This document shows positions 1-13,400 of a stretch of 64,000 nucleotides of DNA, one piece after another. Position numbers and translations under genes: made by a program. The notes below the pieces were generated by a model that worked only from the letters and a program-made list of their open reading frames with translations, had not been told where the DNA came from and searched no databases. Position 1 is the first letter of the stretch. Every line of letters starts with the position of its first letter. This DNA comes from Paraescarpia echinospica. Lineage: Eukaryota; Annelida; Polychaeta; Sabellida; Siboglinidae. The stretch covers positions 41,573,327-41,637,326 of the forward strand of contig CM034531.1 in the NCBI GenBank assembly GCA_020002185.1, in the 5' to 3' direction.

Positions 1-1000
1 GTGTGCTTGTAGTGGCGTGTCTATCAACACGAAGGGTCCCATTGGTTTCTGATTGATCACGTCTTCTGGCATGTTCATCTGCAGACAGGTTTCTTGTATT
101 TGGCGCCTAGTTGTGATGTGATGTTCTCTTAAGCTTTCCAAATCCCGGATTAATGGTTTATGTCTTCTCTTTTATTATCGGAAACCTTTAAAACTATGTA
201 TACATAGTATAGGCTATTTAATGTGTTAAGTTAAATGACAATATAGCAATTCAGTACAATAGAAACGTGTCAGGGTATAACGCCAATTCGGATACCATTT
301 CTGACTGGACCGAAATTTCAGGATTGAAATGTACAAACACATATTTTGACCTTTGCTATCAGTCTCTATGATTCTGTGTTGTGAATATATTCCTATATCA
401 CGTATCAATACAAGTAATTTATTTACGGTATGAGGACGAAATAAAAAAATTAGGTTTTGTTAAAAGTAATGGATATATCTCAATTTGCTCTGAAACCCTT
501 CAAGTATAGATCAATTATGTTATTACATGCTACCAAAACTAGCGTGTTTATAATCGACAGACAACGGCAAATTAACTTTACTGAGGGAATTTTTTTAGGT
601 GTACAGTTTTTCATGTTATTCAAAGTATGCCAGCCAGTCATGGATATAAGTACCACAATAAGGACTCTTAACCGACGAATATTGCTGAGCACCTTGATAC
701 ACACTCTTAACTTGTAGAGCATCAAAGGAAACTTAAACCACCCATTTCACGAACTAGTCTACTTGTCGACATTTGACTTATTTCCCATCTGGTGAAGAAA
801 ATCAGATAACACGCTGAGTGATTCGTTCTCAGTCGTCGCCACGGCACAAGGTCCTACTCACTAAGTGCTCCCACATCATTTTTTTTTAAAACAACCCACA
901 CAGTCGATTTGCGGCCAGGTCATTATTTACAGCACGATGAAGAACAACATATATTTGTATGAGTGAAGAGGTTCACCAGACTGGGTGGTTCAAATTAGTT
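1..1000. other. Left flank without recognisable genes
   Basis: I see no coding region, RNA gene or repeat that I can support in this AT-rich stretch. Short open frames on both strands have no domain resemblance or splice-site context. It may be intergenic sequence or intron of an unseen gene. Confidence 0.5.
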
Positions 1001-3190
1001 ATATTTTTATTTATTTCACAGTCAGTTTACCTTTTATTCTCGTGACGTTTCGACTGTTTTCAGCAGTCTTCTTCAGACGACTACCGCTAGATGGCGACAC
1101 GGTAGTCCTTCAGCGCAGACGAAGTCACTCAGGTGTAATAATTATGCTGTAGCAACGAAACAAATTCCAATAGAAGAATATATAGTAGCCACTGAACAGG
1201 CTTGCTATATGTTACCACAAACAGAAGCAGAAAGCTTGCGAGCAGATATGAAAGGGATTCTGAAATCAGCAAAGCCTCCCAAATTCAACATCAAGAGAAT
1301 AACGCACTTAAATCACTCGGTAAAAACGAAACAACAATCATTCTACCGGCGGACAAGGGACGTGCCACGATAGCAATGGACAAAACACAATATGAGAAGA
1401 TAGTACGTGAGATACTAGATGAAAACACTCCAAATTGAAATCAGATCCAACGGCTAAGTACAAGAGAAAACTAATTGCCATCCTCACCAGACTAAAGAAA
1501 GAGGGTAAGATCACAGAACAACAGTACTACTACCTTTACCCCTCAACAGAAGCTATCCCTAGACTGTACTGTACACCGAAAATACACAAAAAGAGACAAC
1601 CCCCTAAGACCTATTGTGGATTATACTGGCACAATAGCATACAACGTGTCACGAAGCTTGGCAGATCTTATTGGCCCTATGGTAGGACTGACGCAACACC
1701 ATGTGAAAAACTCAAGACACCTGGCAGAGGAAATGAAATCACTGACGCTACACCAAGATGAAATTTTCACCTCCCATGATGTCGTGTCTCTGTTCACGAA
1801 CACACATATACCGAAGACAATGCAGATAATCCAGACCAGACTACAGAATGACGCCACATTGGCAGACCGGACGAGACTGGAAATAGAAGATATTATGGAA
1901 CTACTGGACTCTGTCCTGAACACAACCTACTTCACATTCAGAAACACTGCATACCAACATAAATTTGGCAAAGCCGTGGGTAGCCCTGTGTCTCCCATTG
2001 TTGCCAACCTCTTCATCTCGAGAAAGAGGCCATCACCACAGCCCCTCGCACATGTAAACCAAGAATGCGGAAACGCTACGTTGATGAGATTCTCGAAGTT
2101 ATAAAGACAGGGATGACACAACACCTGACCGACCATCTTAACTCAGTGGATGAAACTAACAGCATAAAATTCACACACGAAGAGGAAACGGAAGGAAAGA
2201 TGCCATTTTTAGACACATTACTAGTCAGAAAGGAATCAGGGGAGTTAAAACTTCTGATCTTCCGAAAGAGTACCCACACGGACCAATATCTAAATTTCTC
2301 CTCACATCATCCATTACACCAGAAGATGGGCGTGATCAGTACGCTACTAAACATATGTGAAACGCTTGTCACAGAGGAGGAAGATAAACACAAAGAAAGT
2401 GAACACATCAAAGAAGTTCTAAAGAGACGCGGATATCCACAGTGGACCATATCAACGGTACAGAGAAATATGAAAAAAAAAAATGAAGCCAACATCAGGA
2501 AGAAGACTGTGGAAAAAGACAAGGGCAAAGGCATGGTAGTACTTCCGTATGTCCAAGAATTATCCGAAACCACATCACGGATCATGAAGAAATACAAAGT
2601 GAACACAGCAATGAAACCTCACAACACCATCAAGAGGTGACTGGTAAGACCAAAAGACAAAGTGGAACCCCACAAGATGTGCAAAGGAGTGTACGCTATA
2701 TCATGTAAGAACTGCAATGCCACATACATCGGAGAAACTAAACGCACACTTGGAACCCGCATCAGAGAACACAGAGATGACGCAGACAAAGCAACAATGA
2801 ACAGTCCCTACACCAGAAACAACGGAAAAACATCGGAAAAGGAGATGAACCAATCAGCCATCACAGACCACACGACACAGCAAAATCATATAGTAGACTG
2901 GGAGGGCGCCACATTTGTGGACAGGGAGTCGGACTGGAGGACAAGAGGCATCAAAGAAGCGATCTGGATTAGAAAAACCAAGGCCTGCATGAACCGAAAC
3001 GAAGGACGGTACCGGCTTTCACACATCTACGACGATCTCTTGAAGAGCCACCCAGGGCGCAGCCGTGGGAGACACACACCTGAGTGACTAACGTCTGCGC
3101 TCAAGGACTACCGTGTTGCCATCTAGCGGTAGTCGTCTGAAGTAAACTGACTGTGAAATAAGTAAAAATGACTGTGAAATAAGTAAAAAT
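1001..3190 (+). mobile_element. Penelope-like retroelement (GIY-YIG class), degraded
   Basis: The body encodes a reverse transcriptase followed by a GIY-YIG endonuclease, the diagnostic order of EN-positive Penelope-like elements. It is framed by inverted copies of one terminal sequence. The left copy (about 1001-1135) and the right copy (about 3075-3190) both carry GACTACCGCTAGATGGC or its complement, and both reach an ACAGTCAGTTTAC-type end. The left copy has about 40 extra bases (1031-1071). Inverted or partial terminal copies (pseudo-LTRs) are known for this class. The right end also carries a direct 21-bp duplication (3149-3169 and 3170-3190). The element is dead because of stops and frameshifts. 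Confidence 0.85.
1202..3087 (+). pseudogene. Penelope-like RT + GIY-YIG endonuclease, broken
   Basis: The order of fragments is: an N-terminal piece with the PADKG box typical of Penelope RTs (1202-1438); an RT finger region ending in TPKIHK (1435-1605); after a frameshift near 1605, the palm with motif A-like HDVVSLFTN (about 1780) and GSPVSP (about 1980); motif C as YVDE (about 2072); then thumb and connection to 2640. After a stop at 2638-2640 comes the GIY-YIG nuclease (2662-3087), with CKGVYAISC, YIGET and RIREH and a Cys-rich start. The catalytic YVDD is YVDE here, and there are at least one frameshift and two in-frame stops. The 5' part is short. The product would have primed reverse transcription at nicked chromosomal sites; this copy cannot. 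Confidence 0.85.
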
Positions 3191-3780
3191 ACCACTCAAC
3201 CTACATGGGTAGATACATTATCGCACTGTAAGGTCTCGTCTCAGTACACATCAAAACAAAACAAGCAAGCTTTACTCCATCATATTCCACTTTGGTCTAA
3301 CAACGTTTATCGCAACATACAACTGGACGATTTTCGTCTTTTCAACATTTTCAAATGTTATTCTTGAACTTAACGACCTCCCAGGAAATATCATCTGTCA
3401 CTGTTTTTATATTAGTATTTTACAACCACTGGCAAACTTAGAATACATGTGATCATAAAAAAGTTAAATGTCAAATAGTTATTGCTTAAAAAGTCAACAG
3501 TAGAACGAATCGAGTCAACTTGTTTATAGACACTGTCACTGTGTGAGTGTTTCGCAGATGGCACACCTGTGGAAAAGGCATTCGATCGATATTGGGAGGC
3601 TGAAGCTAAACCAAACCTTCCAACTGGACCTCCTTGAAGCTCGCCAAAAATGTCCAAGTGCCCCTCTTGCTGAAATATCGAGTGTCTAAACATATATCCA
3701 GCTCCCAGCCAAAATATTGGGGCGGTTTCAGGCCATACGTACCCCCCAGTTCTGATGTCTCTGCTGTGTGATGTCTGATG
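3191..3780. other. Non-coding spacer upstream of tubulin exon 2
   Basis: No gene is visible. A short block near 3610-3660 (CTTGAAGCTCGCCAAAA) recurs in degenerate form at 33770-33910, so it is probably a dispersed repeat piece. Confidence 0.45.
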
Positions 3781-4430
3781 GTATACTTGTGCAATGTCAA
3801 ATTATATATATATTTAACGTCACACTGTATACATGTGCAACGTCACAAGGCATACGGGTGCAACGTCACAGTATATATATATATATATATTATACAAGTG
3901 CAACGTTAGATGGCATACCTGTGTAATATCAGATGGTGTTTGCAACGTCAAATAATATACCAGTGTAATGTTACGTGGGTTGCCTGTGTAACACGATTAC
4001 GATATACTTGTGCAACGTCAGATGACACCTTTGTGACGTCAGATTGCTCACCTGTATAACGTCACACCTGTGTAAACTTATAACTGTGTAACACATGTTC
4101 AATGTCAAATACTGTGTATAATGTTATATATATATATATATATATATATGTAACGTCACATGGCATACGTAAGCAATGTAATATGGTATACGTGTACAAC
4201 GTCATATGGTATATGTGTGTGATGTCTTACGGCATACATGTATAAAGTTTATTGGCGTACTTATGTAACATCATATGGTAAACCTGTGTAACGTCCCATG
4301 GTATACCTAAGCAGCTTCATGTGGTACAATATCATATGGCATACGTGTGTGACATCATACGGTATATCCGTGTAACATTTAATGCCACACTTGTGTGACG
4401 TCATATGATATACCTGCGCAACGTCGTGTT
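3780..4430. repeat. Degenerate tandem repeat, ~20-30 bp units, next to tubulin exon 2
   Basis: Units resemble GGTATACCTGTGTAACGTCA with variable spacing. Short (TA)n tracts interrupt them near 3873-3890 and 4126-4150. Palindromic TGACGTCA, a CRE-type octamer, occurs at about 4034 and 4396 inside units. The array runs up to the splice acceptor of tubulin exon 2, so it lies in intron 1. Confidence 0.6.
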
Positions 4431-4434
4431 ACAG

Positions 4435-7400
4435 CGGGAATGCATCTCCATACACATCGGTCAGGCTGGCGCGCAGATCGGCAATGCATGCTGGGAACTG
4501 TATTGCCTCGAACACGGCATCCGGCCGGACGGCACGCTGGACATGAGCCCGCCTGACGGACATCCGGCGGTGCGGGGCAGGCTGGCGCTGGAGAATGGCT
4601 ACCGCGACGGGTTTGGTGACGACGAAGCGTTCAACACGTTCTTCAGCGAGTCCGGGGCCGGCAAGTACGTGCCTCGGGCCGTCTACGTTGACCTCGAGCC
4701 CACTGTCATCGGTGAGTGCGGGCGGCGGGCAAAGGACGGCGACAACGGTGTTTCCGGGAACACAACAAACAGGCACGCACGCACGCACGCACTCACGCAC
4801 ACACCCCCATACACCACACACATATTCATAACAAATACGATACCGTAGGGCGGCTAGTGTAGTGGACACTCTTCTGACCTATACTCATATAGTTTACTCA
4901 AGTTGATTTAAAATTTACAGCTGTATGTGTATGTCATAATCTGCTAAATTATTCGTGCTAAATATATCATAATCCATGACAAACAAGTCTTAATCCACGT
5001 CACATATGTCATAATACATGCCGTGCATGTTACAGACGAGATTCGCACGGGCCCCTACAAAATGTTGTTCCATCCGGAGCAGTTGATCACAGGTCAGGAG
5101 GACGCTGCCAATAACTACGCCCGAGGCCACTACACTGTCGGTCGACAGCTCATTGACCTCGTCCTCGACCGTGTCCGCAAGATGGTGCGTATGTCGCAGC
5201 CTGTTTCGTTCACTAGTCGCACACGTCGCCACCAGTTTGACATGGTGCTCAATTCTCCTACCTAACTTTCTAGCAGGTCGACGCATTTTCCTTCTCCAAA
5301 GTATTGAAGGTATAAATAGATGACGGCATTTGTTGCCATTCCTACCACCATTGGAATGTTAAAAAGAGACAGACTGGCCTCTATATCAGTTTGTTTAACA
5401 TGCTGTACGTGGCCAAGGGCACTACTTTTACTGTTCTACCAAATGCGTAACGGTAGTTACAAATCTAATTAAATATTAAACAAAAACATAACACGCCAGA
5501 AAAGAAGAAAAAAACCAGAACGTTTATAAGAGCGCCTTTCATTTTGAGTTTATAAATACGCGTGTGCGGCGTTGATCAGGGTCAGTTGATTGTGCATCAA
5601 TACACGTTGTTTTGCAGGCTGACCAGACGACGGGACTGCAGGGCTTCCTCATTTTCCACAGTTTCGGAGGCGGCACCGGCTCCGGCTTCACGTCACTGCT
5701 CATGGAGCGTCTCTCCGTCGACTTCGGCAAGAAGTCCAAATTGGAGTTCGCCGTCTACCCCGCCCCGCAGGTGAATCAGGTTGTAGGAGACCACGGGGAG
5801 GGGTGACGGATTGATTAATTGATTACCTGATAAGTGAGTGTGTGGGTTGGTGCGTGGGTGGATGGATGGGTGGGTGCGTGGGTTAATATGTGAATGAATA
5901 GATGGTTGGATGTTTGTGTGCATGAGAGGGTTGACAAATAGGTAAGTGGGTATAAGGAAGGGTGGAGATCAGGAGGGTTATGGATGTAGAGGATGTCAAG
6001 TCAAGAGGCAGAATACAATGGAATGTCAATATGATTTACGTGGTATTGTGTTAGAGGTAGACTTTGTACACGTGACAACTGTTGGTACCGCTGTGATGTG
6101 ATTGCTGTTCTCGACGTCTGCGTCTGTATAGCCGTGCTGCCACAAGTCTTCCGAAAGTGTCACAAATACCGCAACACACTCAGAGAAGGCTGCTAAAACA
6201 ATGTCGGCCATATAACATTGATACAATATAATATATATATATATATATTGAAATATAACATTGATACAATATAATATATATATATATTGAAATATGATAT
6301 ATTGATAGCTCCCTGTATGGTCAGTTTAAAAGTAACGACACAAGTAATATGGCAAGAGATACACATTTTAATCGATATTATGTTAGCATCATGCCTAAAG
6401 TTACCAACGTTGGGGGGTTGTTTGTGGGGATGAGCAAGGGTAAAGGTCTAGATGGCTAGAAACATTACAATGACTTGATGACGACCTATGACCCAGTGAC
6501 CGTGACCTTGTTGCTGTGCAGGTGTCGACGGCGGTCGTGGAGCCTTACAACTCGGTGCTGACGACACACACGACGCTAGAGCACACGGACTGCGCGTTCA
6601 TTGTAGACAACGAGGCGATCTACGACATATGTCGGCGTAACCTCGACATCGAACGGCCATCATATATCAATCTCAACCGCCTCATTGGACAGATCGTGTC
6701 GTCCATCACTGCATCACTCCGCTTCGACGGCGCTCTCAACGTCGACCTGACCGAGTTCCAGACTAACCTCGTGCCGTATCCCAGAATACACTTCCCGCTC
6801 GTCACGTACGCGCCCATCATATCCGGTAGGTGCGCTAGGGAAGATATAAAAATGGATAATACTGTCAGGAAGCTGAGAATAACTGGTCAACATCCGGGCT
6901 GATTTATCTTTACGAAAAAAACGATTCAAAATTTAATTTGATTAACAGAGGACCCTTAAAATGGTAATTAGCCTACATAGCAGCTGCAACATAATTAGTG
7001 GATGTTCGAATGACAATGCATATGTTTCAAAGATATGTTCTGTTCTTTCCGTCTCGTTTAGTTGTGTTCCAATATATTGTAATATTAGTACGCCCACAAA
7101 TCCCCCACATATCCGTCGTGCATCTGTCTGGTGCCTTCTTGCAGCCGAGAAAGCCTACCACGAACAGCTGACCGTAGCGGAGATCACTAACTCGTGCTTC
7201 GAGCCAGCCAACCAGATGGTGAAGTGTGATCCGCGTCTCGGCAAGTACATGGCCTGCTGCATGTTGTACCGTGGTGATGTTGTGCCGAAGGATGTCAACG
7301 CCGCTATTGCCAACATCAAGACGAAGCGCAGCATCCAGTTTGTCGACTGGTGTCCGACCGGCTTCAAAGTCGGCATCAACTACCAGCCTCCGACTGTTAT

Positions 7401-10400
7401 TCCAGGTTGGTCATCGCTGTTATGGACATACATTTACTAGACGAGGACACCCACTTTTGTGTGTAACCTCGTCTGGTAAATGTATGTCCAGAACAGCCAC
7501 ACATTGTGTTATAATTAAATTAATTACTCCAGCAGTGGGCCAAAAAGGCTTGCAGTAGGATCCGGACAAATATTTTTGCAGTGTCTATATCTTTGATGAG
7601 TGCGTACAAGGAATCCGCATGATGCCGCCTAAGCACCCTTCAAAATATGCAAATTATTGGCGCCATTACAAAATATTCTTTTTCGTCAGTACTGCAGTAA
7701 TTATTAACAACAGCACAACAAGGCGGTCTATAGTTCTACTCAGGATGTTTCCGAAGATAGATTACATTCCTCTACCCAAAACATGCAAATAGATGCCGCC
7801 ACTAGCAATATTTAGAAGTAATCCACATCGCAGAAAGTATGATTGATGGCAACACAGACGAATAATCCACACACGTGTTTTGATGATGATAATAAAAAAT
7901 AATATAGCGCCATAGCATTTTGTGTGAAAAAAAATAAGTGCGCAGGATTAAGGATTGCAGGAGCACAAAAGGTATAACTAGAACCTGTCTTGGGCGACCA
8001 TCTCATAGGCAAAGATAGTCTGCATAAAGCGGTCGTTCAAGACAGGTGATCTCCCACGACAGGTTGCAGGTAAACACTTGTATATAACGATAATATTTAG
8101 AGGTACTTCATTTGGCGGATAGTAGGGCATTATTAATGCAGTAAGAACACTGTGCGAGCGGTAGAACCACCTATCGGACCGATTTAAATGCACCACCCTA
8201 CACACACACCCAAATGTTATATCAGTTGAAAGCTCTACATATCCCCTCCCAAAGAGGCCTGTTGTAGATCTGCCAAGTTAAGTACTGTACTTAATTACAA
8301 GGTAGGCAAGTCATATATTTTTGGAAAGCTTATTGTCTCCCCGTCAAAATGTGGTACGACACGGAGGTGTTGCCTGATATGGTACGAGTGGAGCTAAGCT
8401 CAAACAATGTCACCGTGATATCATGAACATTCGATTTTTTTGCAATACCGCGAAAATAATATAGTTACAATGACCATGTAACTACTTCAATTTATAAGTA
8501 TGAGTCATACACTTTGTGAAAGAAACATTTCTCCCCGTAAAAATGAGCTATGACATGGAGCTGTCAGTGGATGGAGTAGGTGTGGAGCGACGATCAGAGT
8601 CACCGTCAAATGATAAATGCTTCTGCCGATTCGCTGGCTTGCTGAACAATCAGATTAGAGCAAGTAAAGTCATGGCTGATTTTCTGATGGTTGATAGTTT
8701 TCAACTTGCGCACAGTCATTGTTTTCTTTGGTGGGACGGTAGTTGTGATAGGGACCGTAAAGATAACGGCGGAGTGGTCAGAATTGACTGAATGGTGGTT
8801 TGTTGCAGAGAGAAGGTCTATAATTGGTTTGGTATGTGCACTGATGGGATTGTCAAAGTGAAAGCTCAGGTCCCCAATGAGTAGCAGCTGACCGGATGTA
8901 AGTGTGAGGTCATCGAGGAGATCGGCAAATTCCCTCAGAAATAACGGAACATCTGGTGATTTCGGTTTTGGTGGAGGTCTGTTCACAGTTACAAATCGCA
9001 ATAGTTCGAGGCCGACGTTGACTAACCAGTTGAGGTACTCCATGGAAGTGTAGTTGTTGTGCTTCATTACAGTTACTGAGATGAATTCACGGAAGATAAT
9101 GGCGACGTCTCCGCCTCTGGCATTGGCTCGCGGTATGTGTTTCATAACGTATCCAGGTGGCACCACTGCTTTTACGGCAATATGCGATGGCCTGAACCAG
9201 GTTTCCGTAAACGAGCATATGTCTAGTTTGTTTTCAGTTAGCACATCCCGGATTTGTTAACACTTATCGAGCTTACACGCTGACCGGGTGTATCGAGCTC
9301 ACACGCTGACCGGATGTTCAGAACAACAGCTCTAAACGAATTAGTCGCGCAGCTTCAGTGTAGTTTAACATGTATCACGTTGCTTCTGTTGACAATTGGT
9401 ACACTGCTATTGCGCATTGACCGGTTGGACACATCGGTTCTGGCTGCAGTCACTTTCACAGGAATTGTCGTAGTCACTTGGCATTGTCTTCGACCGCCAG
9501 CAGTCCTTCTGTGGGTCGGTATTGCGCAAGAAATGCCTAGTTGTTTCAGATCGTTGTAGACTGCCTTTGAAACACGCTTGAAGGCTTTCGTGGTTTGCTG
9601 ACATAGTTGATGCGATTGAAGACTTGTATACACTATCACCATGGCGACGGTCACGGCCAACTGATGATAATAAGATTTAACAAGATTGCCATCCAGAAAA
9701 TTAACTCTAGATGGCAGGTGGACAAGGAAGCCTTTTGGCTTATCGAGAGTCCAATACTTGTTATCTACGTGTATCCCGCCCTTTTAAGGTATGTGTCGAT
9801 TTTATTTTTTAAACATATTCACGCTACTAGCACCAACACAATCAGGAGATAATCAGTTCCAATCATTTACAGTCCTTTGTGAGAATGAGAACTTTCTTAT
9901 ATCTAATATACACTGCTCCTTTATTAATGTAACTTCATGTCCTCTGGTCCTTCTATCTTTCTTAACTGAGAAAAATATATTTGTATCAATATTTTCATAG
10001 CCATTCAATATTTTAAACACTTCTATCTGATCTCCTCTGAATCTCTTGGTCTCTAGTGTAGTTAAACCACATTTTTTAGGCGTATTTCGTAACTAAGATC
10101 CCTCAGTTTTGGTATCATTTTAGTTGCTTTCCTCTGCACTCTTTCTAGCATATCTATGTCCTTCCTGCGATAAGGCCTCCACGCTTGAATACAATATGTT
10201 AAATGAGGCCTAAATATTGTTTTGTACAGCGGTATTATTAGCTCTTTTTCCTTATACGTTATGTTTCGCCTAATTAATCCAAGGATTTGATTTCCCTTTG
10301 AAGCTGCAATTCCGCACTGCTCTGAAACCTTCATATCAACACTAATGGTTACCCCTAAGTCCTTTTCTTTTATAGTAGTACTTAGTACTGCACCTCCCAT

Positions 10401-13400
10401 TGTATATTGTACATCTTCGAACCCATGTCCTGTGTGGAGGCATTTACATTTCCCAAAATTGAACAACATTTGCCATTTTTCAGACCATTTTATCAATCTG
10501 TCAAGATCATCTTGTAAATGCTGTCTATCTCCATCACGTTTAATCCTTCTAAACAATGATGTATCATCCGCAAATTTCAACACCTTGCTTGTTATATCAT
10601 CGTCCAAATCGTTGATATATATTAAGAATAATATAGGTCCCAGTACTGATCCCCGTGTTACCCCACTCAAAACTGATTTCCAGTTTGAAGCCTCCCCATC
10701 AACTACTGTACGTTGTTTTCTGTCAATCAGCCATTTTTCTGTCCAGTTTATTATACCATTTCCTATGCCATGGGCTTTTAGTTTAAGCAGTAATCTTTGA
10801 TGTGACACTTTGTCGAAAGCTTTCTGAAAATCTAAGTAGATGATATCAACTGGTAATCCCTCGTCTACCCAAAAAACATAACATATTTGTTAAGCATGAC
10901 CTCGATTTTAGAAACCCATGTTGAGATGAGTTTATCAAGTTATGTTTAACAAGAAAATCCACCATGTGATCTTTAATTAATCTTTTTAATAATCTGCAAA
11001 TCACCGACGTTAAACTCACTGGTCTGTAGTTCTCTGACTTGTTTCTCGAACCTTTCTTAAATAACGGTATAATGTTTGCTTCTTTCCATTCTAAAGGAAC
11101 CACTCCCTCTTCTAATGACAAGTTGAAAACTGTTGCAAGTGGTACGCTAATTTGTTCTACAATTTCCAATAGTAGTTTGGGCGGAATCCCATCCACTCCA
11201 GGTGATTTATTATCCTTCATAGCCCTTATTTTCTTAGCTACCATTTCCGGGGTTACAATTAACTGTCCTAAATAGTCTGATTCTGCCCCTTGAACTTAGC
11301 CTCTGGTACTGGCAGTGAACTAATATCTTCCCTGATAAACACTGAATACTAATTCAGGTCTTCTGCCATTAAGAATCCCTCTGATATTATATTTCCAGCA
11401 CTATTTTCTAGACGACCGACCTTATCCTGAACATTCTGGTTGCTCCGAACATATGCATACAAACTTTTGCTGTCTTGTTTTATATTACAAATTATTTTTT
11501 GTTTATAGCTTCTCTTCGAATTTAGAATTTCAGTTGTAGCTTGGTTTAGTGCTTCTTTATAAATTTTGTAGTCTTCGTTATTTCCAGTACGTTTATATGA
11601 CTTCCACATCGTTTGTTTGTACTTAATTTTTCTAATGGCTTCTTTCGATAAGTATTTCTTCCTGGACCGTTTTCCTTGTTTTTAAAGGAACAAATTTATC
11701 GACGATGCACTTAATTTCACTCTTTAAGATATTCCAGCATTCTGTTGCTGACTTATTCTTCAGTGTGTTGTTCTAGTCTATCTTTGCTAAATATTTCCTC
11801 ATTACCTTATATCTTCCTTTGTGAAAATTTCTCCTGAACTGCTTTTTATTATTTCTTTCTGATTTTACTTTGATGGTAAAATGTATCTGGTTGTGATCAC
11901 TACTTCCCAGTGACTCACATAATTTGACATTGTCAACTAATTCATTTTGTGAGTACAAAACTATGTATAACACATTCTCACCCCTGGTTGGCTCTAGCAC
12001 ATGTTGAAAAAGGAAGTTGTCCTCACTCCCAGTACTCTGTAGAGATTTCCATTGTATATGACCATGGTTAAAATCTCCCATAATAATACAGTCCCGTTTG
12101 CTAACTTCCCTTATAACGTTTTGTACTTTTTCATTTTCATCTACGCTTATGTTTGGATTTCAATAAACTAACCCCACCGTTAACGTTGAGTTTCCTGTAA
12201 CTATGTTACACCAAACAGCTTCTTCGCAATCTGCTTCTCTTTCTCATTTTATTTCATAAACCTGGGTAGATTCTTTAACTTATAAAATAACTCCACCTCC
12301 CCTTCTTCCTATTCTATCTTTCCTGAACATTACATAGCCTGTTAGTCCCAATTCGACATCTGATATATCAGTGGTGGCCCATGATTCGGTTATACCTATT
12401 ATGTGAGGGTCAATATCTTCTACCATAATGTTTAGTTCACTTCTTTTGTTTACTATGCTCCTTACATTTAAACAAACGCATTTATATCCTGATTCAGAAC
12501 AGTTTTTCAGGCTGTTCTTTGCTGATTTATTTCTGCTGTTTTATCTATGCCTCTAGTTTCAGGCTTATCTGTGAATCCCCCTGCAAATCTAGTTTAAATA
12601 GAGGCAGCCTGTCCCACTGTCAACAGATTGCAGCAAGTTTTCTGAGAAAACTGCTGCCCCCTTTCCACTTAGATGGAGGCCATCTCTCATGTACATATCT
12701 TCCCTCCCAACAAAGTATCCCAATAAATCTACGAATCCCACCCCCTCTTCTTTATACATCTGCTCAACTAGTGCGTTGATCGCCATCCTCTTGCAGTTTC
12801 TATATGTTGGTCCCCTTCCTCCCATTACTGGCAAAATTTCTGAGAGAATAATCTGCTCGACTCTTGTCTTCTTTAACTTCCTCACTAACTGTCTGTACTT
12901 CTGTACTATCCCAGTTGTTCCCTCCCTGTCAGCATTATTTGTTCATACGTGTACTAGTATAGACCCTCCCTTGCCATGCCCCAATACCTTCTTTACCCTT
13001 TCAGTCACATGTTCTATCCTTGTCCCCGGTAGACAAACAACGACGTCCTTCTCCTCGCTTAGTGTCTTGTCCGTCTTTCTCATAATGGAGTCGCCCATAA
13101 ACACCCTCTCTTTCCTCATTGCCCTCTCAATCACTGCCTCAGAGTAGCTCTTTCTCCGGTTTGCATCTGTCTGGTTGTAGTCTTGTTCCCCGGTCTTCTG
13201 CTCTCCTGTCACAATCCCGTCTGTTCCATTCTTTCCTGACGCTGTTTCTCTTGTCACCTTTCCTCCTATCATCGTCCCTCCCAACTTCTCTTCTGTCACA
13301 TTTACTCTCACTTCCTTTCTTCCCGTCATCTTTCCTCCCATTGCATTTCCATCTCTCCTCCCCCTTCTCTTTTCCCCTCCTACCTCTTTCTCTTCGGTCA

